A DNA stretch of 64,000 nucleotides from assembly GCF_900105115.1 (NCBI RefSeq), contig NZ_FNRV01000001.1, positions 2,228,001 to 2,292,000 on the forward strand, in the 5' to 3' direction. Position numbers and translations under genes: made by a program. The notes under the pieces were generated by a model, which was not told the DNA's origin, searched no databases, and was given only the letters and a program-made list of their open reading frames with translations. Of this stretch, positions 48,430 to 57,761 are shown one piece after another. The stretch comes from Pseudomonas mohnii. GTDB taxonomy: Bacteria > Pseudomonadota > Gammaproteobacteria > Pseudomonadales > Pseudomonadaceae. Numbering within the stretch: the stretch's first letter is position 1; every line of letters starts with the position of its first letter.

Positions 48430-49476
48430 ATGTCCGACCGCCTGACCCTGCTGCGTCCCGACGACTGGCACATTCATCTTCGCGATGGTGCCGTGTTGAC
48501 CAATACCGTTGCGGATGTTGCGCGCACCTTTGGTCGCGCCATCATCATGCCCAACCTGGTTCCGCCGGTCCGTAATGCGGCTGAGGCCGACGGCTATCGC
48601 CAGCGGATTCTCGCTGCTCGCCCGGCCGGCAGCCATTTCGAACCGCTGATGGTCCTGTACCTGACCGACCGCACCCAGCCTGAAGAAATTCGCGAGGCCA
48701 AGGCCTGCGGTTTCGTCCACGCCGCCAAGTTGTACCCGGCCGGCGCGACCACCAACTCGGACTCTGGCGTCACCAGCATCGACAAGATCTTTCCCGCACT
48801 GGAGGCCATGGCCGAAGTCGGAATGCCCTTGCTGATCCACGGCGAAGTCACCCGTGGCGATGTCGATGTATTCGACCGCGAAAAGATCTTCATCGATGAG
48901 CACATGCGCCGTGTGGTCGAGCGTTTCCCGACCCTGAAAGTGGTGTTCGAACACATCACGACCACCGACGCCGTGCAGTTCGTCAACTCGGCTTCGGCCA
49001 ACGTGGGCGCGACCATCACAGCGCATCACCTGCTATACAACCGCAACCACATGCTGGTGGGCGGGATTCGTCCGCACTTCTACTGCCTGCCGATCCTCAA
49101 GCGCAATACGCACCAGGAAGCCCTGCTCGACGCCGCCACCAGCGGCAGCGAGAAGTTCTTCCTCGGCACAGACTCGGCGCCCCACGCCCAGCATGCCAAA
49201 GAAGCCGCTTGTGGCTGCGCTGGCTGCTACACCGCCTATGCCGCGATCGAGTTGTATGCCGAAGCCTTCGAACAGCGCAATGCGCTGGACAAGCTGGAAG
49301 CCTTCGCCAGCCTCAACGGCCCGCGTTTCTATGGCCTGCCGGCGAACACCGATCGCATCACCCTGGTCCGCGAAGAATGGACCGCCCCCACCAGCCTGCC
49401 GTTTGGCGAGCTGACCGTTATCCCGCTGCGCGCCGGTGAAAAACTGCGCTGGCGCCTGCTGGAGGAACACGCGTGA
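48430..49476 (+). CDS. pyrC: Dihydroorotase
   Basis: 348 residues. Zinc ligands H14 and H16 in DWHIHLRDG, the carboxylated-lysine segment [22 protein letters not shown] and the late [13 protein letters not shown] identify class II (PyrC-type) dihydroorotase, which closes carbamoyl aspartate to dihydroorotate in pyrimidine synthesis. The stop overlaps the rnt start by four bases (GTGA). Divergent from motY. Confidence 0.97.
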   Translation: MSDRLTLLRPDDWHIHLRDGAVLTNTVADVARTFGRAIIMPNLVPPVRNAAEADGYRQRILAARPAGSHFEPLMVLYLTDRTQPEEIREAKACGFVHAAKLYPAGATTNSDSGVTSIDKIFPALEAMAEVGMPLLIHGEVTRGDVDVFDREKIFIDEHMRRVVERFPTLKVVFEHITTTDAVQFVNSASANVGATITAHHLLYNRNHMLVGGIRPHFYCLPILKRNTHQEALLDAATSGSEKFFLGTDSAPHAQHAKEAACGCAGCYTAYAAIELYAEAFEQRNALDKLEAFASLNGPRFYGLPANTDRITLVREEWTAPTSLPFGELTVIPLRAGEKLRWRLLEEHA

Positions 49477-50150
49477 GTGAAGAGCATTTCGACGACGAAC
49501 AGGAAGGTCATGGCGGCGGAGGCGGTCCCCGTCATCCAATGGCTGCCAGGTTTCGTGGTTACCTGCCCGTTGTCGTCGACGTAGAAACCGGTGGTTTCAA
49601 CTCGGCCACCGACGCCCTGCTGGAAATTGCCGCGACCACCATCGCCATGGATGAAAAGGGGTTTGTGTACCCGGATCACACCTACTTCTTCCGTGTCGAG
49701 CCGTTCGAAGGCGCGAACATCGAAGCCGCCGCCCTGGAATTCACCGGGATCAAGCTCGATCACCCGTTGCGCATGGCCGTGAGTGAAGAAACAGCCCTGA
49801 ACGACATCTTCCGTGGCGTACGCAAGGCCCTCAAGGCCAATGGATGCAAACGGGCGATCCTGGTCGGGCACAACAGCAGCTTCGACTTGGGTTTCCTCAA
49901 CGCTGCGGTTGCGCGCCTGGACATGAAGCGCAATCCGTTTCACCCGTTCTCCAGTTTCGATACCGCGACCCTGGCCGGTCTGGCTTACGGCCAAACCGTG
50001 CTGGCCAAGGCCTGTCAGGCAGCCGATATCGACTTCGATGGTCGCGAGGCTCACTCGGCTCGCTACGACACCGAGAAGACGGCCGAGCTGTTCTGCGGCA
50101 TCGTCAACCGCTGGAAACAGATGGGCGGCTGGGAAGATTTCGACGATTGA
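49473..50150 (+). CDS. rnt: Ribonuclease T
   Basis: 225 residues with a GTG start overlapping pyrC. DEDDh exonuclease motifs: D36 and E38 in [18 protein letters not shown] in the middle, and [15 protein letters not shown] near the end with catalytic His and Asp. It trims the 3' ends of tRNA and other stable RNAs. Slightly long acidic/Gly-rich N-terminus compared with E. coli, as usual in pseudomonads. Confidence 0.96.
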   Translation: MSEEHFDDEQEGHGGGGGPRHPMAARFRGYLPVVVDVETGGFNSATDALLEIAATTIAMDEKGFVYPDHTYFFRVEPFEGANIEAAALEFTGIKLDHPLRMAVSEETALNDIFRGVRKALKANGCKRAILVGHNSSFDLGFLNAAVARLDMKRNPFHPFSSFDTATLAGLAYGQTVLAKACQAADIDFDGREAHSARYDTEKTAELFCGIVNRWKQMGGWEDFDD

Positions 50151-50151
50151 C

Positions 50152-50252
50152 CTGTAGGAGCGAACCTGCTCGCGATAGTGGTCAACGATAACGCGGGGGA
50201 TCTGGCTCTTTGCGGTATCCAGCGTTCATCGCTAGCAGGCTCGCTCCTACAG
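50152..50252. repeat. REP doublet with conserved spacer
   Basis: Inverted arms ctgtaggagcgaacctgctc and gctagcaggctcgctcctac enclose a spacer containing caacgataacgcgggg, which recurs in the doublet at 52197-52299. Confidence 0.85.
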
Positions 50253-50273
50253 AAAGCATAAAAAAACACCCAT

Positions 50274-50304
50274 AAAAAAACCGGCCTCGAAGGCCGGTTT
50301 TTTT
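50274..50304 (-). terminator. Terminator of the peroxiredoxin gene (bidirectional)
   Basis: ccggcct / aggccgg stem flanked by seven A and seven T, 17 bases after the peroxiredoxin stop. Confidence 0.92.
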
Positions 50305-50320
50305 GTACCTGGAACGTGCC

Positions 50321-50923
50321 TTACAGCGCAGCAGCGTGCTCAGTCAGGTAAGCCGCAACGCCTTCTGGCGAAGCGTTCATGCCTTTGTCGCCTTTTTTCC
50401 AGTTGGCAGGGCAAACTTCGCCGTGCTCTTCGTGGAATTGCAGAGCGTCGACCAGACGGATCAGCTCTTCCATGTTACGGCCCAGTGGCAGGTCGTTGAC
50501 GATCTGCGAGCGAACAACGCCTTTGTCGTCGATCAGGAACGCGCCACGGAAAGCAACGCCGTCAGCGGACTGAACGTCGTAGGCCTTCATGATTTCCTGC
50601 TTGATGTCGGCAGCCATGGTGTAACCCACCTGGCCAATACCGCCGTTGTTCACCGGGGTGTTGCGCCATGCGTTGTGGGTGAAGTGCGAGTCGATCGACA
50701 CAGCAACCACTTCCACGTTGCGCGCCTTGAAGTCAGCCAGGCGGTGGTCCAGAGCGATCAGCTCGGACGGGCAAACGAAGGTGAAGTCCAGCGGGTAGAA
50801 GAACACCAGGCCGTATTTGCCTTTGATGGCCGAAGACAGGGTGAAGCTGTCAACGATTTCGCCATTGCCGAGTACGGCCGGTACGGTGAAGTCAGGGGCT
50901 TGTTTGCCTACGAGTACGCTCAT
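50321..50923 (-). CDS. Typical 2-Cys peroxiredoxin (AhpC/TSA family)
   Basis: 200 residues. The peroxidatic cysteine is C51 in DFTFVCPSELIAL and the resolving one C171 in EVCPANWKKG; the GGIGQVGY loop and YF-less tail are of the robust bacterial Prx1 type. It reduces hydrogen and organic peroxides in the cytoplasm using thioredoxin or AhpF-like donors. ATG 50923 is preceded by AGGAGATATCC. The neighbouring bfd-bfrB genes handle iron, fitting an iron/oxidative stress neighbourhood. Confidence 0.94.
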   Translation of the reverse strand: MSVLVGKQAPDFTVPAVLGNGEIVDSFTLSSAIKGKYGLVFFYPLDFTFVCPSELIALDHRLADFKARNVEVVAVSIDSHFTHNAWRNTPVNNGGIGQVGYTMAADIKQEIMKAYDVQSADGVAFRGAFLIDDKGVVRSQIVNDLPLGRNMEELIRLVDALQFHEEHGEVCPANWKKGDKGMNASPEGVAAYLTEHAAAL

Positions 50924-51158
50924 TGGATATCTCCTGGTGTAGAAACGTAAAAACAAGGTTGGTGCCAGCCTGCCACCCTCAGGCGACAGCCCTGTGACAC
51001 AAACCCGTTTCGGAAAGACCGGCCATCATACACTGCGTGTTTGACCTGTCCTCAACGGTTTTTCCCTCGATGCCTGAAAACGCCAGGCCGGATTTCGTTT
51101 CACCCGTGGTGGAAGCAACCGTTCGTCAGTACCGGGAAAAGCGTTCATAAAGCACTTT

Positions 51159-51177
51159 GACAATCATTCTCGTTAAC
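51159..51177 (-). promoter_or_regulatory. Fur-box-like sequence upstream of bfd
   Basis: The reverse complement, gttaacgagaatgattgtc, matches 15 of 19 positions of the Fur consensus form GATAATGAGAATCATTATC, about 50 bases before bfd. Iron-starvation induction of bfd is known in P. aeruginosa. Confidence 0.6.
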
Positions 51178-51224
51178 ATTAAGATCCACGGCATTCGAGC
51201 ATAAACAAGCGACGGTCTTCACTT

Positions 51225-51443
51225 ATGTATGTTTGCCTCTGCACTGGCGTCACCGACGGCCAAATCCGCGATGCGATCTATGAAGGATGCTGCAGCTACA
51301 AGGAAGTCCGCCAGGCTACCGGCGTTGCCGGTCAATGCGGCAAATGTGCCTGCCTCGCCAAGGAAGTGGTACGCGAGACCCTGACGAAACTGCAAACGGC
51401 CCAGGCAGCGATTCCTTTTCCAGCAGAATTTACAGCAGCATAA
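51225..51443 (+). CDS. bfd: Bacterioferritin-associated ferredoxin Bfd
   Basis: 72 residues. The [2Fe-2S] cysteines C4 and C6 (MYVCLCTGVTDGQIRDAI) and C38 and C41 (GQCGKCACLAKE) are those of Bfd. It donates electrons to bacterioferritin to release stored iron. The partner bfrB follows 200 bp downstream behind a terminator, so expression of the two can be opposite, as in P. aeruginosa. Confidence 0.97.
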   Translation: MYVCLCTGVTDGQIRDAIYEGCCSYKEVRQATGVAGQCGKCACLAKEVVRETLTKLQTAQAAIPFPAEFTAA

Positions 51444-51458
51444 ATACCGTATTTCAAA

Positions 51459-51484
51459 AAACCGGACGCCTGTCCGGTTTTTTT
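51459..51484 (+). terminator. Rho-independent terminator of bfd
   Basis: aaaccggac / gtccggttt stem with loop gcct and a run of T, 15 bases after the bfd stop. Confidence 0.92.
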
Positions 51485-51641
51485 ATGCCCGCAAATCAAT
51501 CGCTTATGTTCCAGACGCGGAACACAAACATTCTTATTCCTATTAATTTTCATATAAGTTTCAATAACTTAGGTTTGACACTATTAAGTGTGCAGCTCAA
51601 ACTCCGACTTATTGATAGCTAATAAAGGGCAGGACCCCATC

Positions 51642-52118
51642 ATGAAAGGCGACGTAACAGTCATCCAGCATCTCAACAAAATCCTTGGCAATGAGCTGGT
51701 CGCGATCAATCAGTACTTTCTGCATGCACGCATGTATGAGGATTGGGGCCTGAACAAACTCGGCAAGCACGAGTACGACGAATCCATTGACGAGATGAAG
51801 CACGCGGACAAGCTGATCAAGCGCATCCTGTTCCTGGAGGGCCTGCCGAACGTTCAGGACCTGGGCAAGCTGCACATCGGCGAACACACCAAGGAAATGC
51901 TTGAGTGCGATCTGCGCATCGAACGCACCGGTCATGCCGACCTCAAGGTGGCCATTGCTCATTGCGAAACAGTGGGTGACTTCGGCAGCCGTGAACTGCT
52001 TGAAGATATCCTTGAGTCGGAAGAAGAACATATCGACTGGCTGGAAACTCAACTTGGCCTGATCGACAAGATTGGTATCGAGAACTACCTGCAATCGCAG
52101 ATGGGCGACGACGAGTAA
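51642..52118 (+). CDS. bfrB: Bacterioferritin (heme-binding, BfrB type)
   Basis: 158 residues. [20 protein letters not shown] carries ferroxidase E18; E51, M52 and H54 in [10 protein letters not shown] give ferroxidase ligands and the heme-coordinating methionine; [12 protein letters not shown] supplies the second ferroxidase helix. It stores iron in a 24-subunit shell and releases it through Bfd. AGG lies upstream of ATG 51642; the longer frame from 51588 is not conserved. A strong terminator follows. Confidence 0.97.
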   Translation: MKGDVTVIQHLNKILGNELVAINQYFLHARMYEDWGLNKLGKHEYDESIDEMKHADKLIKRILFLEGLPNVQDLGKLHIGEHTKEMLECDLRIERTGHADLKVAIAHCETVGDFGSRELLEDILESEEEHIDWLETQLGLIDKIGIENYLQSQMGDDE

Positions 52119-52145
52119 GTTCTACGCAATTGATCTCGATGCAAT

Positions 52146-52186
52146 AAAAAGCCCCGCTCTCTTTCAAGGAGGCGGGGCTTTTTTTG
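52146..52186 (+). terminator. Rho-independent terminator of bfrB
   Basis: aaaaagccccgc / gcggggcttttttt stem, 14-base loop, T run, 27 bases after the stop. Confidence 0.9.
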
Positions 52187-52196
52187 TACTTGCTCT

Positions 52197-52299
52197 TGCA
52201 GGAGCTGAGCTTGCTCGCGATGGTCGTTAACGATAACGCGGGGAACCTGGTTCCCCACAGCGCTCTTTAGCCCATCGCGAGCGGGCTCGCTCCTACAGG
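52197..52299. repeat. REP doublet with conserved spacer
   Basis: Arms gcaggagctgagcttgctcg and gcgagcgggctcgctcctac enclose a spacer with taacgataacgcgggg, homologous to the doublet at 50152-50252. Confidence 0.85.
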
Positions 52300-52306
52300 A
52301 AGCGAA

Positions 52307-52648
52307 TCAGGCTTCGGTCTTCTGAGCAGCAGCCTTGGCAGCAGCGTCCTTGATCAGCGCCTGCAGCGAACCATCAGCGGACATCTCGGTCATGATGTCG
52401 CTACCGCCAACCAGCTCACCCGCCACCCACAGTTGCGGGAAGGTTGGCCAGTTGGCGTATTTTGGCAGGTTGGCGCGGATTTCCGGGTTTTGCAGGATGT
52501 CCACGTACGCAAACTTTTCACCGCACGCCATCACGGCCTGCGCGGCTTTCGCGGAGAAGCCACACTGCGGGGCATTCGGCGAGCCTTTCATGTAAAGCAG
52601 AATGGTGTTGTTGGCAATCTGCTCTTTAATCGTTTCGATGATATCCAT
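52307..52648 (-). CDS. grxD: Monothiol glutaredoxin GrxD (CGFS type)
   Basis: 113 residues. The active site is C29-G-F-S in GSPNAPQCGFSAKAA, with the glutathione-binding WPTFPQLWVAGELVGG and GGSDI. CGFS glutaredoxins carry a [2Fe-2S] cluster and deliver it with BolA-like partners. ATG 52648 follows GAGGTGC; an upstream ATG at 52678 adds ten non-conserved residues. The Ala-rich C-terminus is normal in pseudomonads. Confidence 0.96.
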   Translation of the reverse strand: MDIIETIKEQIANNTILLYMKGSPNAPQCGFSAKAAQAVMACGEKFAYVDILQNPEIRANLPKYANWPTFPQLWVAGELVGGSDIMTEMSADGSLQALIKDAAAKAAAQKTEA

Positions 52649-52745
52649 GGAGCACCTCGGCTGAACTTTCCGACTCATGGGTCGGCACGGTGGCGCATTG
52701 TAACGGAAAGCCGAGCACCCTGCTCGGTCTCTCCGTCAGATACGA

Positions 52746-54851
52746 TCAGGCCGCCGCCACGGTCACCGGAACACCGTTCAACGCCGCATTGCCCGACAAT
52801 TCATCGAGTTGACACTCATCCGTCAGGTCGTTGGCGCTGGAGCCTGGCTGGCCGCTGGCAATGGTCATTTGCACACCGGGTCGCGCATGGCCCCAACCGT
52901 GCGGAAGGCTGACCACACCTTTCATCATATCCAGGCTGCTGAGCACTTCAACTTCGATCGTGCCGACCCGGGAGCTGACCCGCACACGCTGCCCGTCGTT
53001 CAAGCCGCGACTGGCCAGGTCATCCGGGTGCATCAACAACTGATGACGCGGCTTGCCCTTCACCAGACGGTGATAGTTGTGCATCCACGAATTGTTGCTG
53101 CGCACATGCCGACGACCAATCATCAACAATTCATCGGCGGCCGGTGCCTGCAGTGCCGCAAAGCGCGCCAGGTCGGCGAGGATCACTGCGGGAGCGGCCT
53201 GTACACTCTGGTTGGCGGTTTTCAGACGTGGCGCCAGATTGGGTTTCAGCGCCCCAAGATCGACCCCATGGGGATGATCGAACAGCGTTGCCAAAGACAG
53301 TTTGTGTTCCGAGGCATCGCCATACGACCCCATGCGCAAACCGCGATCGATCATCTGCGCCGGCGCCATGGTCGGTTTCAACTCCTTGCCGGTTTTCGCG
53401 GCGAAGGCCTTGGCCAGCCCGACGAAAATCTCCCAGTCATGCAGCGCGCCTTCGGGCTTGGCCAGGATTGCGCGATTGAAACGACTGACGTTACGCACCG
53501 CAAACATATTGAACGTGGTGTCGTAGTGGTCATTTTCCAGCGCCGAGGTGGATGGCAGGATCAGGTCGGCATATCGAGTGGTTTCATTGATGTACAAATC
53601 GACGCTGACCATGAACTCCAGCCCGTCCAGCGCCTGTTCCAGTTGTCGGCCATTGGGCGTGGACAATACCGGATTGCCCGCCACGGTGATCAGCGCACGG
53701 ACCTGCCCTTCTCCCTCGGTCAGCATCTCCTCGGCCAGCGCCGACACGGGCAACTCGCCAGCATATTCTGGGCGCCCCGACACACGGCTCTGCCACAGAT
53801 TGAAGTGTCCACCCGATGTGGAGGCCACCAGGTCCACCGCCGGCTCAGTGCACATCGCGCCCCCGACGCGATCGAGGTTACCGGTGACCAGATTGATCAA
53901 CTGCACAACCCAGTGGCACAGCGTGCCGAACGCTTGGGTCGAGACGCCCATGCGGCCGTAGCAAACCGCGCTTGGCGCTGCGGCGAAGTCCCGCGCCAAC
54001 TGGCGGATCTGCTCGGCCGGCACCGCGCATAACGGGCTCATGGCCTCGGCGGTGAAAGCGGCGACAGCCTCGCGCACATCCTCCAGCCCCTCCACGGGCA
54101 GATGACTGTCGCGGGTCAAGCCCTCGGCAAACAAGGTATTGAGCAAGCCGAACAGCAAGGCTGCGTCGCCACCTGGGCGCACGAACAGATGCTGGTCGGC
54201 GATCGCCGCCGTTTCGCTGCGGCGCGGGTCGACCACCACCACTTTGCCGCCCCGGGCCTGGATCGCCTTCAGGCGTTTTTCCACATCCGGTACGGTCATG
54301 ATGCTGCCGTTGGACGCCAGCGGATTACCGCCGAGGATCAGCATGAAGTCGGTGTGATCGATGTCCGGGATCGGCAGCAACAGACCGTGGCCATACATCA
54401 AATGACTGGTCAGGTGATGGGGCAATTGATCGACCGACGTCGCGGAAAACCGGTTGCGGGTTTTCAACAGACCGAGGAAATAATTGCTGTGGGTCATCAG
54501 CCCATAGTTGTGCACGCTGGGGTTGCCTTGATAGACCGCCACCGCGTTTTGCCCATGACGCTCCTGAATCGCCGCCAGGCGTTCGGCCACAAGGTTGAAA
54601 GCGTCCTGCCACTCGATGGGCTGCCATTCGCTGCCCACGCGTAACATGGGTTGATGCAGGCGGTCCGGGTCGTTCTGAAGGTCCTGCAGGGCGACAGCCT
54701 TGGGGCAGATATGCCCACGGCTGAACGTATCCAGCGGATCGCCCTTGATCGAGGTGATCTGCACACGGCCTTCGAACTCGGTGGTTTCGATGGTCAGGCC
54801 GCAGATGGCTTCACACAGGTGGCACGCACGGTGATGGAGAGTCTTGGTCAT
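52746..54851 (-). CDS. Molybdopterin oxidoreductase with N-terminal 4Fe-4S site
   Basis: 701 residues of the DMSO-reductase superfamily. The Fe-S site is C10-x2-C13-x3-C17-x31-C49 (HRACHLCEAICGL to GHICPK). Cofactor-binding segments include LILGGNPLASNGSIMT, VVVDPRRSETAAIADQH and the C-terminal dinucleotide-binding domain (GWGHARPGVQMTIASGQ). No Tat signal is present, so it is cytoplasmic. No Cys or Sec is obvious at the Mo-ligand position (SVDQLPHHLTSHL). The substrate is unknown; it resembles assimilatory/formate-dehydrogenase-like single-subunit enzymes. It stands alone. Confidence 0.88.
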   Translation of the reverse strand: MTKTLHHRACHLCEAICGLTIETTEFEGRVQITSIKGDPLDTFSRGHICPKAVALQDLQNDPDRLHQPMLRVGSEWQPIEWQDAFNLVAERLAAIQERHGQNAVAVYQGNPSVHNYGLMTHSNYFLGLLKTRNRFSATSVDQLPHHLTSHLMYGHGLLLPIPDIDHTDFMLILGGNPLASNGSIMTVPDVEKRLKAIQARGGKVVVVDPRRSETAAIADQHLFVRPGGDAALLFGLLNTLFAEGLTRDSHLPVEGLEDVREAVAAFTAEAMSPLCAVPAEQIRQLARDFAAAPSAVCYGRMGVSTQAFGTLCHWVVQLINLVTGNLDRVGGAMCTEPAVDLVASTSGGHFNLWQSRVSGRPEYAGELPVSALAEEMLTEGEGQVRALITVAGNPVLSTPNGRQLEQALDGLEFMVSVDLYINETTRYADLILPSTSALENDHYDTTFNMFAVRNVSRFNRAILAKPEGALHDWEIFVGLAKAFAAKTGKELKPTMAPAQMIDRGLRMGSYGDASEHKLSLATLFDHPHGVDLGALKPNLAPRLKTANQSVQAAPAVILADLARFAALQAPAADELLMIGRRHVRSNNSWMHNYHRLVKGKPRHQLLMHPDDLASRGLNDGQRVRVSSRVGTIEVEVLSSLDMMKGVVSLPHGWGHARPGVQMTIASGQPGSSANDLTDECQLDELSGNAALNGVPVTVAAA

Positions 54852-54985
54852 GGCCAGTCTCTGTCTTGTTCTGGGCGGGCAATGTCGGCCGCGGGAACAA
54901 AACTATGGCGCCTGCCCCGCCAGCGCGCCAGCGACGTTCGTCTTGTGAATTGGTGGCCATCAGGCCAGCCGATGGCGGCTGCCGA

Positions 54986-55276
54986 TCAGCTCGATGGCAG
55001 CCCGGGCGGCACCTGCGACTGAAGCTGCTGCAGGGTTTCGATCGGTTCGTGGGCGGCCTGCACTCCGGTCAGTTCGCCGATCAGGCGCCAATGCTCGTCC
55101 AGCCCGGCGCTGATGGTAACCATGCGGTCGATCATGCGTCGCGCGGCTTCCCGGGTCACTTTGTCGTCACTTCGCAAGAGTTCGAAGGACATCGAGGTCA
55201 TCGAGGCGGTCAGGTGAGTCAGGGAGCGGGCCGTCAGGCCGAGCAATTCCATCAACTGCTGTTCTTTCGATTCCAT
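54986..55276 (-). CDS. Small helical conserved protein, function unknown
   Basis: 96 residues, predicted all-helical and soluble: MESKEQQLMELLGLTARSLT, REAARRMIDRMVTISAGLDE and a Pro/Gln-rich tail (QLQSQVPPGLPSS). GGAAG-like sequence precedes the ATG. A gene of this sort lies before argF in P. aeruginosa as I recall. No domain is recognised, and it is not obviously linked to the molybdopterin gene 135 bp downstream. Confidence 0.65.
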   Translation of the reverse strand: MESKEQQLMELLGLTARSLTHLTASMTSMSFELLRSDDKVTREAARRMIDRMVTISAGLDEHWRLIGELTGVQAAHEPIETLQQLQSQVPPGLPSS

Positions 55277-55679
55277 GCCAAGGCTTCCTGCATCACTCGT
55301 GATTTATTTATACCCCAGCACCTTGCGTTAGCAAATGTTTCAGATTGGCAGCGCTGTGCACGAAGCCTGCAAACAACAGGTCAGAAAACCGACCACAAAA
55401 CACCGCCAACGCCTCGCTCGATTGCCAAGCTGAGCGGGGCCGGTGTACAAAGACCCGGCTACTGTCAGGAAACAGGCTTCAAAAGCGCTACTGCGGTGAA
55501 CCCGTAGCCCCTCTGAAATCCCCTAAAAACCGTAGCCCTATTGGTAAGACGCGACATTTAATTATAAGATCGCGCCTTCCCTTATTTCGTCGCCCCGTGC
55601 GGCTTACGCCGCAGGTCTCGCCCGTTGTTCCGTTAAACAAGGCTTTGAGCATCTGCGGTTTGTAGCAAAAAGGTAGTCA
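55277..55679. other. Regulatory region upstream of argF
   Basis: About 400 bases with no convincing gene; a 106-codon frame at 55345-55665 lacks a ribosome-binding site and has biased composition. It contains the ArgR site at 55536-55556 and an AT-rich patch (tttaattataaga) that may include the argF -10 element. AAAGG six bases before ATG 55680 serves argF. Confidence 0.6.
55536..55556 (-). promoter_or_regulatory. ArgR operator upstream of argF
   Basis: On the minus strand TGTCGC, eight bases, AA, five bases: an exact fit to the Pseudomonas ArgR half-site pattern TGTCGCN8AAN5. A weaker second copy overlaps the adjoining AT-rich patch. It lies about 125-145 bases before argF, consistent with repression by arginine. 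Confidence 0.7.
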
Positions 55680-56603
55680 ATGATGAGCGCAAGGCACTTT
55701 CTCTCCCTGATGGATTGCACGCCCGAAGAGCTGGTCAGCGTGATCCGTCGAGGCGTTGAGCTCAAGGACCTGCGTAACCGCGGCGTACTGTTCGAGCCCC
55801 TGAAAAATCGCGTGCTCGGGATGATTTTCGAAAAATCCTCGACCCGCACCCGCATTTCCTTCGAAGCCGGCATGATCCAGCTCGGTGGCCAGGCGATCTT
55901 CCTGTCGCCACGCGACACCCAACTGGGCCGTGGCGAGCCGATCAGTGATGCTGCCATCGTCATGTCGAGCATGCTCGATGCGGTGATGATCCGCACGTTT
56001 TCCCACAGCACCCTGACCCAATTCGCCGCCAATTCGCGCGTGCCGCTGATCAACGGGCTGTCCGACGATTTGCACCCGTGCCAGTTGCTGGCCGACATGC
56101 AGACCTTCCTCGAACACCGCGGCGCCATCCAGGGCAAGACCGTGGCCTGGATCGGTGACGGCAACAACATGTGCAACAGCTATATAGAAGCGGCGATCCA
56201 GTTCGACTTCCAGTTGCGCGTCGCCTGCCCAGAAGGCTATGAGCCGAACCCGGAGTTTCTGGCCCAGGCCGGCGATCGGGTAACCATCGTGCGTGATCCG
56301 AAAGATGCCGTACGCGGCGCGCATCTGGTCAGCACCGATGTCTGGACCTCCATGGGCCAGGAAGAGGAAACCGCCAAGCGTCTAGAGCTGTTCGCGCCAT
56401 ACCAGGTCAATCGTGCCCTGCTTGACCTGGCTGCCCCCGACGTTCTGTTCATGCACTGCCTGCCCGCGCACCGGGGCGAAGAAATCAGTGTGGATCTGCT
56501 CGACGACCCGCGCTCGGTCGCGTGGGACCAGGCTGAAAACCGTCTCCACGCGCAAAAGGCCCTGCTCGAATTTCTCGTTCCGCCTTCGTACCACCACGCA
56601 TGA
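55680..56603 (+). CDS. argF: Ornithine carbamoyltransferase, anabolic
   Basis: 307 residues. Carbamoyl-phosphate loop [12 protein letters not shown] at residues 50-61, LHPCQLLAD in the middle and ornithine/HCLP motif [11 protein letters not shown] near the end. It makes citrulline from ornithine for arginine synthesis; the ArgR site upstream marks it as the anabolic enzyme rather than catabolic ArcB. The second ATG three bases on is an alternative. The stop overlaps the ABC ATPase start (ATGA). Confidence 0.97.
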   Translation: MMSARHFLSLMDCTPEELVSVIRRGVELKDLRNRGVLFEPLKNRVLGMIFEKSSTRTRISFEAGMIQLGGQAIFLSPRDTQLGRGEPISDAAIVMSSMLDAVMIRTFSHSTLTQFAANSRVPLINGLSDDLHPCQLLADMQTFLEHRGAIQGKTVAWIGDGNNMCNSYIEAAIQFDFQLRVACPEGYEPNPEFLAQAGDRVTIVRDPKDAVRGAHLVSTDVWTSMGQEEETAKRLELFAPYQVNRALLDLAAPDVLFMHCLPAHRGEEISVDLLDDPRSVAWDQAENRLHAQKALLEFLVPPSYHHA

Positions 56604-57709
56604 GTCAGCCACTCCTGCTTAACCTGCGCAACCTCGCCTGCGGCTATCAAGACCAGCGGGTCGTGCAGAACCTCAACCTGCATTTGAATGCGGGCGACAT
56701 CGGTTGCCTGCTCGGCTCTTCAGGCTGCGGCAAGACCACCACCCTGCGTGCGATTGCCGGTTTCGAACCGGTGCATGAAGGTGACATCCAGCTGGCGGGC
56801 GAAACGATTTCCAGTGCAGGCTTCACCCTTGCACCGGAGAAGCGCCGCATCGGCATGGTGTTTCAGGACTACGCGCTGTTTCCCCATTTGAGCGTGGCCG
56901 ACAACATTGCCTTCGGGATCCGCAAGCACCCGCAAAAGGATCGCGTCACCGAAGAGCTGCTGGAACTGGTCAACCTGAAAAACCTCGGCAAGCGCTTTCC
57001 CCATGAGCTTTCCGGCGGCCAACAGCAACGTGTCGCCCTGGCCCGCGCCCTGGCGCCGGAGCCGCAGCTGCTACTGCTCGACGAACCGTTTTCCAATCTC
57101 GATGGTGAATTGCGCCGCAAGCTCAGCCATGAGGTTCGTGACATCCTCAAGGCCCGCGGCACCAGTGCGATTCTGGTGACCCACGATCAGGAAGAAGCAT
57201 TCGCCGTCAGTGATCACGTTGGCGTGTTCAAGGAAGGTCGGCTGGAGCAGTGGGATACGCCCTACAACCTCTATCACGAACCGCTGACACCCTTTGTGGC
57301 CAGCTTCATCGGCCAGGGTTACTTCATTCGTGGCCAACTGAGCAGTCCTGAGTCGGTGCAGACCGAATTGGGCGTGTTGCGCGGCAACCGTGCCTACACT
57401 TTGCCAGTCGGTGGTGCAGTGGATGTGTTGTTGCGTCCGGACGATATCGTCTATGCACCGGACAGCGCGCTGAAGGCGCGGATCGTTGGCAAGACGTTCC
57501 TTGGCGCATCGACCTTGTATCGCCTGCAACTGGCGACCGGCGCGCAACTGGAGTCAATCTTCCCCAGCCATGTCGATCATCAGGCGGGTGTGGAGGTGGG
57601 CATTCGTGTTGCGGCGGAACACCTGGTGCTGTTCCAGGCTTCCGGCAGCACGGCGGCACAGATTCCGGTCGTCGAATCTGGTGTCCGGCGGTACAGCGCT
57701 ACTCACTGA
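56600..57709 (+). CDS. ABC transporter ATP-binding protein (FbpC/PotA-like)
   Basis: 369 residues. Walker [12 protein letters not shown] at about residues 38-48, Q-loop [11 protein letters not shown], signature [15 protein letters not shown], Walker [13 protein letters not shown] and H-loop VTHDQEEAF. Residues 240-355 form the TOBE regulatory region of iron/polyamine/sulfate-type importers. No permease or binding protein is encoded beside it, so its transport partners are elsewhere. Translationally coupled to argF by ATGA overlap, an arrangement also present in P. aeruginosa as I recall. Substrate unknown. Confidence 0.9.
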   Translation: MSQPLLLNLRNLACGYQDQRVVQNLNLHLNAGDIGCLLGSSGCGKTTTLRAIAGFEPVHEGDIQLAGETISSAGFTLAPEKRRIGMVFQDYALFPHLSVADNIAFGIRKHPQKDRVTEELLELVNLKNLGKRFPHELSGGQQQRVALARALAPEPQLLLLDEPFSNLDGELRRKLSHEVRDILKARGTSAILVTHDQEEAFAVSDHVGVFKEGRLEQWDTPYNLYHEPLTPFVASFIGQGYFIRGQLSSPESVQTELGVLRGNRAYTLPVGGAVDVLLRPDDIVYAPDSALKARIVGKTFLGASTLYRLQLATGAQLESIFPSHVDHQAGVEVGIRVAAEHLVLFQASGSTAAQIPVVESGVRRYSATH

Positions 57710-57721
57710 GAAACACAATCC

Positions 57722-57751
57722 CTGTGGGAGCGAGCAAGCTCGTTCCCACAA
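57722..57751. repeat. Single REP-type palindrome
   Basis: gtgggagcgagcaagctcgttcccac is an almost perfect palindrome between two convergent genes. Confidence 0.7.
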
Positions 57752-57761
57752 AGGAATCGGT

